A DNA stretch of 23,369 bases from Oscillospiraceae bacterium (GTDB taxonomy: Bacteria; Bacillota; Clostridia; Oscillospirales; Acutalibacteraceae): contig JAQVYP010000004.1 in the NCBI GenBank assembly GCA_029004655.1, positions 1 to 23,369 on the forward strand, written 5' to 3'. The notes beneath the pieces are model-generated. The model was not told the DNA's origin, searched no databases, and saw nothing but the letters and a program-made list of their open reading frames with translations. Shown piece by piece: positions 7,286-14,412 of the stretch. Every line of letters starts with the position of its first letter. Positions within the stretch are counted from its first letter, which is position 1. Both the position numbers and the translations under genes were made by a program.

Positions 7286-9103
7286 TTAGTTCTTGCTTGA
7301 TGCTTTCATACGAAGTTCCTTGCTAAGAATACGTTTTCTAAGACGAATACTTTTAGGTGTAATTTCAACTAATTCATCGTCTTTTATGAATTCCAGTGAT
7401 TGCTCAAGGCTTAATACGCTGTGAGGAACGAGTTTTAAAGCATCATCGGAACCTGAAGCACGAGTATTACTAACATGTTTCTTTTTGCAGACATTGCAAA
7501 CAATGTCTTCATTCTTTGGGTTTTCTCCAACAATCATACCTTCATAAACTTCAACACCGGAGCCAATAAAAAGTCTGCCTCTTGACTGCGTGTTAAACAA
7601 GCCATATCCAGTTGTTTCACCGGCTTCGTGAGCAACAATTGAACCTGAAAGGCGTTGTTCGATTTCACCCTTATACTCTTCATATCCGTTAAAAATGTGA
7701 TTCATAATTCCATTTCCATTTGTATCAGATAGGAATTGTGAACGGAAGCCCATGAGTCCACGCGCAGGAATTAAGAATTCCAAATGACTCGAACCGGTCT
7801 CACGAGTGCCCATATTTTTAATTTCTGCTTTACGAGTTCCAAGGCGTTGCATAACTGTTCCAACATATTCCTCTGGAACTTCAATCATCAACAGCTCCAT
7901 AGGCTCAAGTTTAGTGCTTCCGTCATATTTGTAAATAACGGTTGGAGGAGAAACCTGAAATTCATAACCCTCTCTGCGCATTGTCTCAATCAAAATAGAG
8001 AGATGAAGCTCACCACGTCCTGAAACCTTGAATGTATCGGCAGAATCCGTTTCCTCAACACGCAAGCTTACATTTGTTTCAACTTCTTTAAACAATCTAT
8101 CTCGAATATTTCTTGAAGTAACCAATTTACCTTCACGGCCTGCAAAAGGTGAATTATTTACCATGTAGTTCATAGCAATGGTCGGTTCATCAATTTTAAC
8201 AAATGGCAAGGCTTCAACACAACTTGGATCGCAAGCGGTTTCACCGATGGTTAAATCAGGAATTCCGGAAATTGATACAAGGTCTCCGAATTGTGCTTCT
8301 GTAACTTCAACTCTTTTTAGACCTTCAAAAACATAGAGTTTGCCAATTCTGACATTAGATGTGCTTCCGTCTTGACGACACAGCACAACAGATTGACCTG
8401 CAATAGCATGGCCACGCTCGACACGACCAACGCCTATGCGGCCAATATAATCGTCGTAATCAATATTTGAAAACAAAATCTGTAAAGGTCCTTCAGGATC
8501 GCCTTTTGGTGATTCAATCTCATTAATTATCATTTCAAAAAGGGGTTTTAAATCTGTTCCCTTTTCATCCGAGTCCAGTGAAGCATAACCATCACGTCCG
8601 GAAGCATAGCAAATCGGGAAATCAAGTTGATCATCATCAGCACCAAGCTCAATAAACAAATCCAAAACTTCGTCAATAACTTCAATTGGACGAGCCATTG
8701 GGCGGTCAACTTTATTGACAACAACAATCGGCTTTTTGCCAAGTGCCAATGCCTTCTTCAAAACAAAACGCGTTTGTGGCATACATCCTTCAAAAGCATC
8801 AACCAAAAGTAGAACGCCGTCTACCATCTGAAGAATACGTTCAACTTCACCACCGAAATCCGCATGCCCGGGAGTATCAACAATATTAATCTTAATATCA
8901 TTATACATTATCGTGGTATTCTTGGAAAGGATAGTGATACCTCTTTCTCTTTCCAAATCGCTAGAGTCCATGACTCTTTCAATAAGTTGCTCGTTAGTTC
9001 TAAAAGTGCCGCTTTGTCTTAACATCTGATCAACAAGAGTTGTTTTACCATGATCAACGTGAGCAATTATTGCAATATTTCTTAAATTATTTGAGTTAGC
9101 CAT
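7286..9103 (-). CDS. typA: TypA/BipA ribosome-associated translational GTPase
   Basis: The 605-residue protein matches the family in length and motifs. G1 is AHVDHGKTT (residues 14-22), followed by the switch region ERERGITI, G3 DTPGHADF, and G4 NKVD near residue 130. Domains II, III and V follow, with the TypA-specific C-terminal domain (GRLFIGSGVEVYEGMIVGEN). TypA binds the 70S ribosome and is linked to ribosome assembly and stress adaptation, especially in the cold. The ATG is preceded by AAGGG eight bases upstream. A clear extended -10 promoter lies about 50 bases upstream, and the amidohydrolase and exonuclease follow closely in the same direction. No motif is missing or altered. Confidence 0.98.
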   Translation of the reverse strand: MANSNNLRNIAIIAHVDHGKTTLVDQMLRQSGTFRTNEQLIERVMDSSDLERERGITILSKNTTIMYNDIKINIVDTPGHADFGGEVERILQMVDGVLLLVDAFEGCMPQTRFVLKKALALGKKPIVVVNKVDRPMARPIEVIDEVLDLFIELGADDDQLDFPICYASGRDGYASLDSDEKGTDLKPLFEMIINEIESPKGDPEGPLQILFSNIDYDDYIGRIGVGRVERGHAIAGQSVVLCRQDGSTSNVRIGKLYVFEGLKRVEVTEAQFGDLVSISGIPDLTIGETACDPSCVEALPFVKIDEPTIAMNYMVNNSPFAGREGKLVTSRNIRDRLFKEVETNVSLRVEETDSADTFKVSGRGELHLSILIETMRREGYEFQVSPPTVIYKYDGSTKLEPMELLMIEVPEEYVGTVMQRLGTRKAEIKNMGTRETGSSHLEFLIPARGLMGFRSQFLSDTNGNGIMNHIFNGYEEYKGEIEQRLSGSIVAHEAGETTGYGLFNTQSRGRLFIGSGVEVYEGMIVGENPKNEDIVCNVCKKKHVSNTRASGSDDALKLVPHSVLSLEQSLEFIKDDELVEITPKSIRLRKRILSKELRMKASSKN

Positions 9104-9153
9104 ATTTCTGTCCCTTACACTTTATTCTTTAAACTTTTTTCTTTAACCTTAGT

Positions 9154-9182
9154 ATTATACCAAATTAGACAGTAAACTACAA
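9154..9182 (-). promoter_or_regulatory. Promoter of the typA operon
   Basis: On the minus strand TTGTAG (9177-9182), 17 bases, then TATAAT (9154-9159) preceded by TGG, giving an extended -10. Transcription would begin around 9147, leaving a leader of about 45 bases. Confidence 0.65.
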
Positions 9183-9211
9183 CAAAAAACATAAAAATAT
9201 ATTGTCACATT

Positions 9212-9247
9212 AATAACAAAAAGGCCGAGAAATTCTTCAAGGCCTTT
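9212..9247 (-). terminator. Intrinsic terminator after cotJC
   Basis: On the minus strand AAAGGCC pairs with GGCCTTT across a 14-base loop, followed by TTTGTT. The stem starts 8 bases after the cotJC stop and separates the spore-coat operon from the typA promoter. Confidence 0.8.
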
Positions 9248-9255
9248 AGTACTTA

Positions 9256-9861
9256 TTATTTTGGAATATCAAAACTGGGATTAAACGCATAAAAGTTCTT
9301 GGAATTCAACCGGTCTTGTGCAATGCGCAAACCTTCACCAAAGCGTTGATAATGGACTACTTCACGTTGTCTTAAAAATTTAATTGCATCTCTGACGTCA
9401 GGGTTATCACTGCAAAACCGCAATATATTATCATACGTTGTTCTTGCCTTTTGCTCTGCTGCTAAATCCTCATGTAAATCTGCCAGTACATCACCCTTTG
9501 ACTGCATTTGAGCTGCTGTATAGGACATTCCTGAAGCTGAAGTTGGGTAAACACCACTTGTATGGTCTACGAAATATGAGTCAAATCCAGCAGTTTTTAT
9601 GTCTTTTTCTGTTAAATTTCTTGTCAACTGGTATACAATTGTACCAATCATCTCCAAGTGACCTAGTTCTTCGGTACCTATATCTGTTAGCAGTGCCTTT
9701 AATTCAGGATAAGGCATTGCAAAACGCTGGCTTAAATACCTGAGGCTTGCTCCTAATTCGCCGTCAGGGCCGCCATATTGAGTTATTATCAGACTTGCAA
9801 GTTTAGGATCCGTTGTTTTAATGTTTATAGGATATTGCAATTTCTTTTCATATTGGAACAT
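9256..9861 (-). CDS. cotJC: Spore coat protein CotJC (manganese-catalase-like)
   Basis: The 201-residue protein has the ferritin-like dinuclear-manganese catalase pattern with all expected ligands: E35 (GPDGELGASLRYL), E65 and H68 in EELGH, E136 (AAEQKARTTY), and E167 with H170 in REVVHYQRFGE. In Bacillus, CotJC is a coat component of the mother-cell-expressed cotJ operon and resembles non-haem catalases. It is somewhat shorter than soluble Mn-catalases, as usual for CotJC. Its ATG overlaps the cotJB stop by one base (TAATG), so the two are translationally coupled. It is last in the operon and is followed by a terminator. Intact metal ligands suggest possible peroxide-removing activity on the spore; this is inferred. 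Confidence 0.96.
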   Translation of the reverse strand: MFQYEKKLQYPINIKTTDPKLASLIITQYGGPDGELGASLRYLSQRFAMPYPELKALLTDIGTEELGHLEMIGTIVYQLTRNLTEKDIKTAGFDSYFVDHTSGVYPTSASGMSYTAAQMQSKGDVLADLHEDLAAEQKARTTYDNILRFCSDNPDVRDAIKFLRQREVVHYQRFGEGLRIAQDRLNSKNFYAFNPSFDIPK

Positions 9862-10118
9862 TAGTTACCAGTCCTTTCCCAGGGCCAAGGGTCTTTAACC
9901 CATTCAAACCTTGCGTCTCCATAAGTATCGCCATGATTTAATGGACCATACTTACTTTCATATTCTTTACGAAGTTCCATAGCTTTTGCATGATATTTTC
10001 TATTTGCTTCAAGTGCCACGGTGTCATTAGGATGTGTATCAAGATACATATGCGTTTCCCATGCTGCAAATTGTGCCCCCGAAAGTCGGCGCAGGAGCAT
10101 TTCTTGTTCATTGCTCAT
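9861..10118 (-). CDS. cotJB: Spore coat protein CotJB
   Basis: This small, charged 85-residue protein carries the CotJB signature: FAAWETHMYLDTHPNDTVAL, then KYHAKAMELRKEYESKYGPL, and a tryptophan-rich end (WVKDPWPWE). The family has no known enzymatic role; it is needed with CotJA for assembly of the inner coat. The ribosome site AAGGAG lies 13 bases upstream, a slightly long spacing. The stop codon overlaps the cotJC start by one base. Its position between cotJA and cotJC is the standard gene order. Confidence 0.95.
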   Translation of the reverse strand: MSNEQEMLLRRLSGAQFAAWETHMYLDTHPNDTVALEANRKYHAKAMELRKEYESKYGPLNHGDTYGDARFEWVKDPWPWERTGN

Positions 10119-10170
10119 TTCTTATTACTAACTCCTTTTTACTTACGTAATTATTAATGTATTTAAATAT

Positions 10171-10425
10171 CTATTTCACAAATTTACCGCTAAACGGTTT
10201 GTCGAGATCTGGGAAAAGTGTTCCGTTATTAAGTGCTTCGGCTTGATCATATACTGTGCTGTACTTTTGCATTGGCACATAGGCCATAGTTAATGGCAAA
10301 TCTTTTAATGGTGTGTTATCCAGTTTTGAACTAACTCCTAGCTCAACCATCTTTGGAACTGCAGCTGTCATTTCAGCTTCAGATGTCATTAGAGCAGTAG
10401 GCGTCATTTCGAAGTAGTCTGTCAT
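10171..10425 (-). CDS. cotJA: Spore coat-associated protein CotJA
   Basis: The C-terminal half of this 84-residue protein is the recognisable CotJA core: LTMAYVPMQKYSTVYDQAEA followed by GTLFPDLDKPFSGKF. The N-terminal part is rich in Met, Thr and Ala and is lineage specific. In Bacillus, CotJA is needed to bring CotJC into the spore coat. The start is sound: GGAGG lies seven bases before the ATG. It is the first gene of cotJABC, and the leader carries a hairpin and a sigma-E-like promoter candidate, consistent with mother-cell expression. Confidence 0.94.
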   Translation of the reverse strand: MTDYFEMTPTALMTSEAEMTAAVPKMVELGVSSKLDNTPLKDLPLTMAYVPMQKYSTVYDQAEALNNGTLFPDLDKPFSGKFVK

Positions 10426-10462
10426 TTTATATCCTCCAAATCACATTAAATAAATAAAGATA

Positions 10463-10480
10463 AAGACGCAAATACGTCTT
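10463..10480 (-). repeat. Hairpin in the cotJA leader
   Basis: AAGACG and CGTCTT form a perfect six-base stem with a six-base loop about 40 bases before the cotJA start. If the sigma-E-like promoter is right, the hairpin sits at the very 5' end of the mRNA, where such stems often protect against decay. It could instead be an operator. Confidence 0.35.
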
Positions 10481-10485
10481 AATAC

Positions 10486-10512
10486 ATGGTATGACCTTGT
10501 CCTTAAAATTGC
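10486..10512 (-). promoter_or_regulatory. Sigma-E-like promoter candidate of cotJABC
   Basis: On the minus strand CATACCAT (10486-10493) matches the sigma-E -10 consensus CATACAAT at seven of eight positions. GCAATTT (10506-10512) is a fair -35 match. The 12-base gap is a little shorter than usual. Placement is right: just past the upstream terminator, about 60 bases before cotJA. Sigma-E control is known for the Bacillus cotJ operon; here it is inferred. Confidence 0.35.
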
Positions 10513-10515
10513 TAC

Positions 10516-10551
10516 AAAAAAGGCTCCCCAAAATCTTGGGAAGCCTTTTTT
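10516..10551 (-). terminator. Strong terminator after the polysaccharide ABC exporter
   Basis: On the minus strand six A, then GGCTTCCC pairing with GGGGAGCC (eight pairs including one G-T), an 8-base loop, then six T. It begins only a few bases after the ATPase stop codon. The flanking A-run makes it potentially bidirectional. Confidence 0.9.
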
Positions 10552-10552
10552 A

Positions 10553-11281
10553 TTAACTGTTTTTATAGGCGTCGCAAACTTCTTGCTTATCACCTATCAT
10601 TTTAATTTTACCATGTTCAAGCCACATGCAATGCTTGCAAAGTCTTTCAATTTGCTCAATACTATGAGAAACTATAACAACGGTTGTTCCACCACTCATC
10701 AACTGATTGATACGATCTTCACATTTTTGCTGAAATCTAAAATCTCCAACAGCAAGGATTTCATCAACAATCAAAATATCAGGCTGAGTAATTGTGGCGA
10801 CAGCAAAAGCAATACGGGCAACCATTCCTGAAGAATAATTTTTCATTGGAACATCGAGAAATTCTTCCATTTCTGAAAAATCAACAATCTCATCAAATTT
10901 ATCTTTCATTGTTTGTCTTGAAAACCCCAAAACCGAACCATTCAAAAAGATATTTTCACGAGCGGTTAATTCCATATCAAAGCCGGCACCAAGTTCTATT
11001 AACGGAGCAATAACTCCGTAAATTTTAACATAGCCTTTGGAAGGCTTTAAAATACCAGAAATGATTTTTAGCAATGTGCTCTTTCCAGAGCCGTTAAGAC
11101 CGACAATACCAAACACATCGCCCTTTGGTATCTCCAGCGAGATATCCTTTAAAGCAATAAAATCCTGGTACATTAGCTCACGCTTAAACAATTTAATTAA
11201 ATATTCTTTAATACTGTCAATTTTAAATTTACTCATATTGAAATGCATATCAACATTCGAAACTATAATTGCTTTATCCAT
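10553..11281 (-). CDS. Polysaccharide/teichoic acid export ATPase (Wzt/TagH-like)
   Basis: The 242-residue ABC ATPase shows Walker A GLNGSGKST (61-69), the signature YSSGMVARIAFAVA, Walker B PDILIVDEILAVGD and the switch His in IVSHS. The residues before Walker A (FKRELMYQDFIALKDIS), and LDVPMKNYSSGM are typical of the Wzt/TagH/RfbB branch that powers export of lipid-linked polysaccharides or wall teichoic acid. The protein ends just after the nucleotide-binding domain (DAYKNS), so it lacks the C-terminal carbohydrate-binding domain of some Wzt proteins. The ATG at 11281 is preferred over a longer frame: AGGGTGG lies about 9 bases upstream and the extra N-terminus would overlap the permease. 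No glycosyltransferase genes are nearby, so the exported glycan is unknown. Confidence 0.9.
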   Translation of the reverse strand: MDKAIIVSNVDMHFNMSKFKIDSIKEYLIKLFKRELMYQDFIALKDISLEIPKGDVFGIVGLNGSGKSTLLKIISGILKPSKGYVKIYGVIAPLIELGAGFDMELTARENIFLNGSVLGFSRQTMKDKFDEIVDFSEMEEFLDVPMKNYSSGMVARIAFAVATITQPDILIVDEILAVGDFRFQQKCEDRINQLMSGGTTVVIVSHSIEQIERLCKHCMWLEHGKIKMIGDKQEVCDAYKNS

Positions 11282-11295
11282 ACTAACACACCACC

Positions 11296-12078
11296 CTAGA
11301 TATAGAGTATAAACTTGTTTTGAGACTTTTTCAAAACAAGTGAACCAATTAAAAGAGACAACAGCGCACAAAAAATACAAATAAGGTTATCTTTTAAACT
11401 CGGTACAATGCCATACATAGCAACATTTCTAAAATACTGAACGTAGTAATACATTGGATTACAGTAAATTACATTCGATACAATTGCCGGCATTGATTCG
11501 AGCATTGATTCCGGATAAATAATTGGTGTCATGTACATAAGAGCTGTTAGAAAAACACTATATAAATGAATTACATCTCTGAAAAATATACTTATTGCAC
11601 TCAAAAAAAATCCAACACCAAGTGAAAATACTAAAACATATAAAAATACAAATGGCGAAAAAACAATTGTCCAGCTTGGTACAAAGCGAAGTATTATAAA
11701 CATTATTATAACAGCTAAAAGCGAAAACAGCATATTAACAAAAGCAAAAATTGTTTTTTCAAGTGGGAAAATAAATTTTGGAACATAAACCTTTTTTATA
11801 AGCGGACTGTTTCCCAAAATTGAAGTCAATGCCCCATTGGTTGCTTCGCCAAAAAAATTGAAAATCAATGAACCGGTTAAATAATAAATCGGGAAATTTT
11901 CAACAACCTTAAAAATACTTGAAAATACAGCTGTAATAACCATCATCATCAACAGCGGATTTAGAACACTCCACAATATTCCAAGTAAAGACCTTCTGTA
12001 TTTAACTTTTAAATCTCTTGTCGTTAAATCTTCGAGAAGATATCTATATTTAAAAACATTTTTTATAAAAACCTTCAC
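11296..12078 (-). CDS. Polysaccharide/teichoic acid export permease (Wzm/TagG-like, ABC-2)
   Basis: The 260-residue protein has the ABC-2 exporter pattern. A cytoplasmic N-terminus contains LTTRDLKVKYRRSLLGILW, the family hallmark. About six membrane helices follow, with the conserved FFRDVIHLYSVFLTALMYMTPIIYP in the second half and YCNPMYYYVQYFRN near the end. It forms the membrane channel for the adjacent ATPase. The start is taken as GTG at 12078: AAGGAG lies 8 bases upstream, whereas the in-frame TTG at 12084 is only 2 bases from it. Permease first, ATPase second, 14 bases apart, is the standard order. The pair has its own promoter and terminator. Confidence 0.92.
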   Translation of the reverse strand: MKVFIKNVFKYRYLLEDLTTRDLKVKYRRSLLGILWSVLNPLLMMMVITAVFSSIFKVVENFPIYYLTGSLIFNFFGEATNGALTSILGNSPLIKKVYVPKFIFPLEKTIFAFVNMLFSLLAVIIMFIILRFVPSWTIVFSPFVFLYVLVFSLGVGFFLSAISIFFRDVIHLYSVFLTALMYMTPIIYPESMLESMPAIVSNVIYCNPMYYYVQYFRNVAMYGIVPSLKDNLICIFCALLSLLIGSLVLKKSQNKFILYI

Positions 12079-12098
12079 AAACAATACTCCTTTTTAAT

Positions 12099-12137
12099 AT
12101 ATGTAATGTATTATTCTGACATTTCAAAATTACATAT
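12099..12137. repeat. 9-bp inverted repeat in the exporter leader
   Basis: ATATGTAAT (12099-12107) and ATTACATAT (12129-12137) are exact inverted copies 21 bases apart. They span the expected transcription start (about 12136) of the exporter. This placement would suit a repressor or a leader hairpin, but the repeat is AT-rich and could be chance. Confidence 0.3.
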
Positions 12138-12142
12138 GAGCC

Positions 12143-12151
12143 ATTATATCA
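12143..12151 (-). promoter_or_regulatory. Extended -10 promoter of the polysaccharide exporter
   Basis: TG-A-TATAAT on the minus strand, a perfect extended -10 element, lies 65 bases upstream of the permease GTG. No convincing -35 is seen. It sits in the gap after radA and makes the exporter a separate unit. Confidence 0.5.
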
Positions 12152-12209
12152 CATAGAGTTCAAAAAGTGAATATATATAAAATAATAAAATGACAAATAT
12201 ATTAATGTG

Positions 12210-13577
12210 TTAAAATATTGCCGTAATTGCTTCTCTGACATTTCTGACACCTATGAGTTCGATTGAACCGGAAACAGTATCGCCAATTTGCTTAATACAA
12301 GATGCCGGCAAGACGCATCTTGTAAAGCCTAGTCTTGCCATTTCTGCAACTCTTGCATTTACACGTGGTACTGCCCTTACTTCGCCCGCAAGACCGACTT
12401 CTCCAAAAGCAACTACGTCATCAGGAATCGCTTTATCCTTTAATCCCGACACCAGTGCAAGCATAACCGCTAAATCTGCGGCAGGCTCGTCCAATTTTAA
12501 ACCGCCGACTATGTTTAGATATGCATCAAGATTTGAAAAGAAAAATCCCATTCGCTTTTCTAAAACGGCAAGCAATAAATTCATTCTGTTAAAATCAAAA
12601 CCTGTTGCCATTCGTCTTGGATTTCCAAAGCCTGTGGTAGTGACAAGACCCTGAACCTCGGCCAGGATCGGTCTTGTGCCCTCTAATACGCATGCTATGC
12701 AGGTTCCCGAAACATTCTTGATTCGTCCGGAAAGTAACATAGCAGACGGATTAGGGACTTCACGAAGGCCATTGTCATTCATTTCGAAAACGCCAATTTC
12801 ATTTGTTGAACCATAACGGTTTTTAACAGCTCTTAGAATTCTGTAGGAGTAATTGCGCTCCCCCTCAAAATATAAAACAGCATCCACTATATGCTCCATA
12901 ACCTTAGGCCCGGCTATAGCACCGTCTTTATTTACATGCCCTACAATGATAATCGGAATATCAAGCTCTTTACCAACACGCATTAGCAGATTAGTGCATT
13001 CACGAACTTGTGTTACACTGCCCGGAGATGAATTGAGAGCTGACAAATTCATGGTTTGAATTGAATCAACCATTACAATTTCAGGTTTTGTTTGCCTAAT
13101 ATAATCGCAAATATCTTCAATATCTCTGTGTGCCATAATATAAAGTGTATTGTTGCTGATTGAAAGCCTATCCGCACGAAGCTTAAGCTGCTTTGAAGAC
13201 TCTTCACCAGATACATAAAGAATACTGCTTTGAAAACATAAAACACCGCATATTTGCATTAGCAAGGTTGATTTTCCAATTCCCGGATCACCGCTTAAAA
13301 GAATGATTGAGCCTTTGACGATACCACCGCCAAGCACTCTGTCAAGTTCACCGATTCCGGTTATATAGCGGAATTCTTCACCTGTAGTAATCTCCATTAC
13401 TGATGACACTTTATCATAATTGAAGACACGATTTTTGGCAGCAGCGGGTTTTTCAATTTCTGATATTTCTTCATTCATGGTATTCCAACTGTCGCATTGC
13501 GGGCATTTTCCGACCCACTTTGGGCTTTCACAGCCACATTCAGAACAAACAAAAACAGTTTTTGATTTCTGAGCCAT
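12210..13577 (-). CDS. radA: DNA repair protein RadA (Sms), recombination helicase
   Basis: The 455-residue protein has all three RadA parts. The N-terminal zinc finger has C11, C14, C25 and C28 around GCESPKWVGK. The RecA-like ATPase core has Walker A GDPGIGKST, ILYVSGEES and the RadA-specific KNRYGSTNEIG. The C-terminal Lon-protease-like domain ends near IELIGVRNVREAI. RadA promotes branch migration and processing of recombination intermediates. The start is ATG at 13577 with AAGGAG seven bases upstream; the longer frame uses a TTG inside that spacer. It lies 67 bases downstream of cwlD, with an inverted repeat between. In Bacillus, radA also lies among conserved housekeeping and sporulation-linked genes. 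Confidence 0.98.
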   Translation of the reverse strand: MAQKSKTVFVCSECGCESPKWVGKCPQCDSWNTMNEEISEIEKPAAAKNRVFNYDKVSSVMEITTGEEFRYITGIGELDRVLGGGIVKGSIILLSGDPGIGKSTLLMQICGVLCFQSSILYVSGEESSKQLKLRADRLSISNNTLYIMAHRDIEDICDYIRQTKPEIVMVDSIQTMNLSALNSSPGSVTQVRECTNLLMRVGKELDIPIIIVGHVNKDGAIAGPKVMEHIVDAVLYFEGERNYSYRILRAVKNRYGSTNEIGVFEMNDNGLREVPNPSAMLLSGRIKNVSGTCIACVLEGTRPILAEVQGLVTTTGFGNPRRMATGFDFNRMNLLLAVLEKRMGFFFSNLDAYLNIVGGLKLDEPAADLAVMLALVSGLKDKAIPDDVVAFGEVGLAGEVRAVPRVNARVAEMARLGFTRCVLPASCIKQIGDTVSGSIELIGVRNVREAITAIF

Positions 13578-13606
13578 TTTCAATCTCCTTATTATACTGA
13601 TATCCG

Positions 13607-13632
13607 ACTAAAAGCTTAGCAAGACTTTTAGT
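13607..13632. repeat. 8-bp inverted repeat between cwlD and radA
   Basis: ACTAAAAG (13607-13614) and CTTTTAGT (13625-13632) are inverted copies with a 10-base loop. On the minus strand no T-run follows, so it is at most a weak terminator or a processing hairpin in a cwlD-radA transcript. A TATAAT lies at 13591-13596 on the minus strand but touches the radA ribosome site, so it is doubtful as a promoter. Confidence 0.3.
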
Positions 13633-13644
13633 TGAACATTAGTA

Positions 13645-14352
13645 TTAATTTAAGTCCAAATATTTTAAAACACCACAAACAATAGAAAATGCGATTTTGG
13701 ATTGATATTCATCGTCTTTTAAATTTGCCAAATCGTTATTATTACTTAAAAAACCGCATTCAATAATAACTGCCGGAGTTGTCGCATTATATAAAATATA
13801 TGCATCCTTTGTGCTGGGTTTAATTAATCGGTTATTATCCGTTTGAACGTATTCAGCAATTGCTTCCTGAATTTCACTAGCCAATGCATCGGATGTTTCC
13901 ACCTTCGATGCATAAAACACCTGTGCACCGTGGACCGAACTTTGAGAAAATTTATTTAAATGAATGCTTATATAAATGGAATTTTGATATTTTGACATAA
14001 GATTTAATCGATTCTTTAAATCGCTGACCTTGCGACTGCGTATTGTTTTACCGTTATTCGTGTCGGTTCCGATATCCTCAGTCCGAACCATTATTACATT
14101 CAAACCTAACGCTTTTGCTATTTTTTCAGTTTTCAAAGAAATCTGCAAATTTAAATCCTTTTCCAAAGTTCCGTCATCAGCAACTGCTCCTCCGTCAAAC
14201 CCGCCATGGCCGGCGTCGATAATAACTATTGGCATGGTTGAAGCAAAAACTGAAGTAGTTTTGGCAATTTCAGCCAACTCGTATGTCGCTAACGATAACA
14301 TTAAAACACCACAGAGGCATCCTATAGCTAATAAAAATCTTTTATAAGACAT
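13645..14352 (-). CDS. cwlD: N-acetylmuramoyl-L-alanine amidase, CwlD-like (spore cortex)
   Basis: The 235-residue protein has an N-terminal membrane anchor or signal (RFLLAIGCLCGVLMLSLATY) and a single Amidase_3 domain. Zinc and catalytic residues are all visible: IIDAGHGGFDGG, the Glu in LEKDLNLQ, the His in SIHLNKF, and the Glu in IIECGFLSN. With no SH3 or SPOR repeats and a length matching Bacillus CwlD (237), it is best read as CwlD, which trims peptide side chains to make muramic-delta-lactam in spore cortex, needed for germination. The ATG at 14352 is preferred: GAGGTG lies eight bases upstream; a GTG two codons earlier is too close to it. It follows scfB by 60 bases with no terminator between. 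Confidence 0.88.
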   Translation of the reverse strand: MSYKRFLLAIGCLCGVLMLSLATYELAEIAKTTSVFASTMPIVIIDAGHGGFDGGAVADDGTLEKDLNLQISLKTEKIAKALGLNVIMVRTEDIGTDTNNGKTIRSRKVSDLKNRLNLMSKYQNSIYISIHLNKFSQSSVHGAQVFYASKVETSDALASEIQEAIAEYVQTDNNRLIKPSTKDAYILYNATTPAVIIECGFLSNNNDLANLKDDEYQSKIAFSIVCGVLKYLDLN

Positions 14353-14412
14353 AATCACAGCACCTCACATTTTCCCTTAAAGAAAAATATGCCGATGAGG
14401 GATGATTATATG

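Noticed and set aside
12253..12654. 133-residue open frame on the plus strand opposite radA
   Set aside because: It lies wholly antisense to the well-conserved radA core, has no ribosome site and a low-complexity Ser/Ala/Pro/Thr composition typical of a shadow frame.
13586..13597. TATAAT immediately upstream of the radA ribosome site as a promoter
   Set aside because: Transcription would begin at or within the ribosome site, leaving no usable leader, and no -35 is found at 17 bases.
14353..14412. Forespore or mother-cell sigma promoter upstream of cwlD
   Set aside because: CATATAAT resembles a sigma-E -10 and GCATATT a sigma-E -35, but they are not in the right order or spacing with any partner element.
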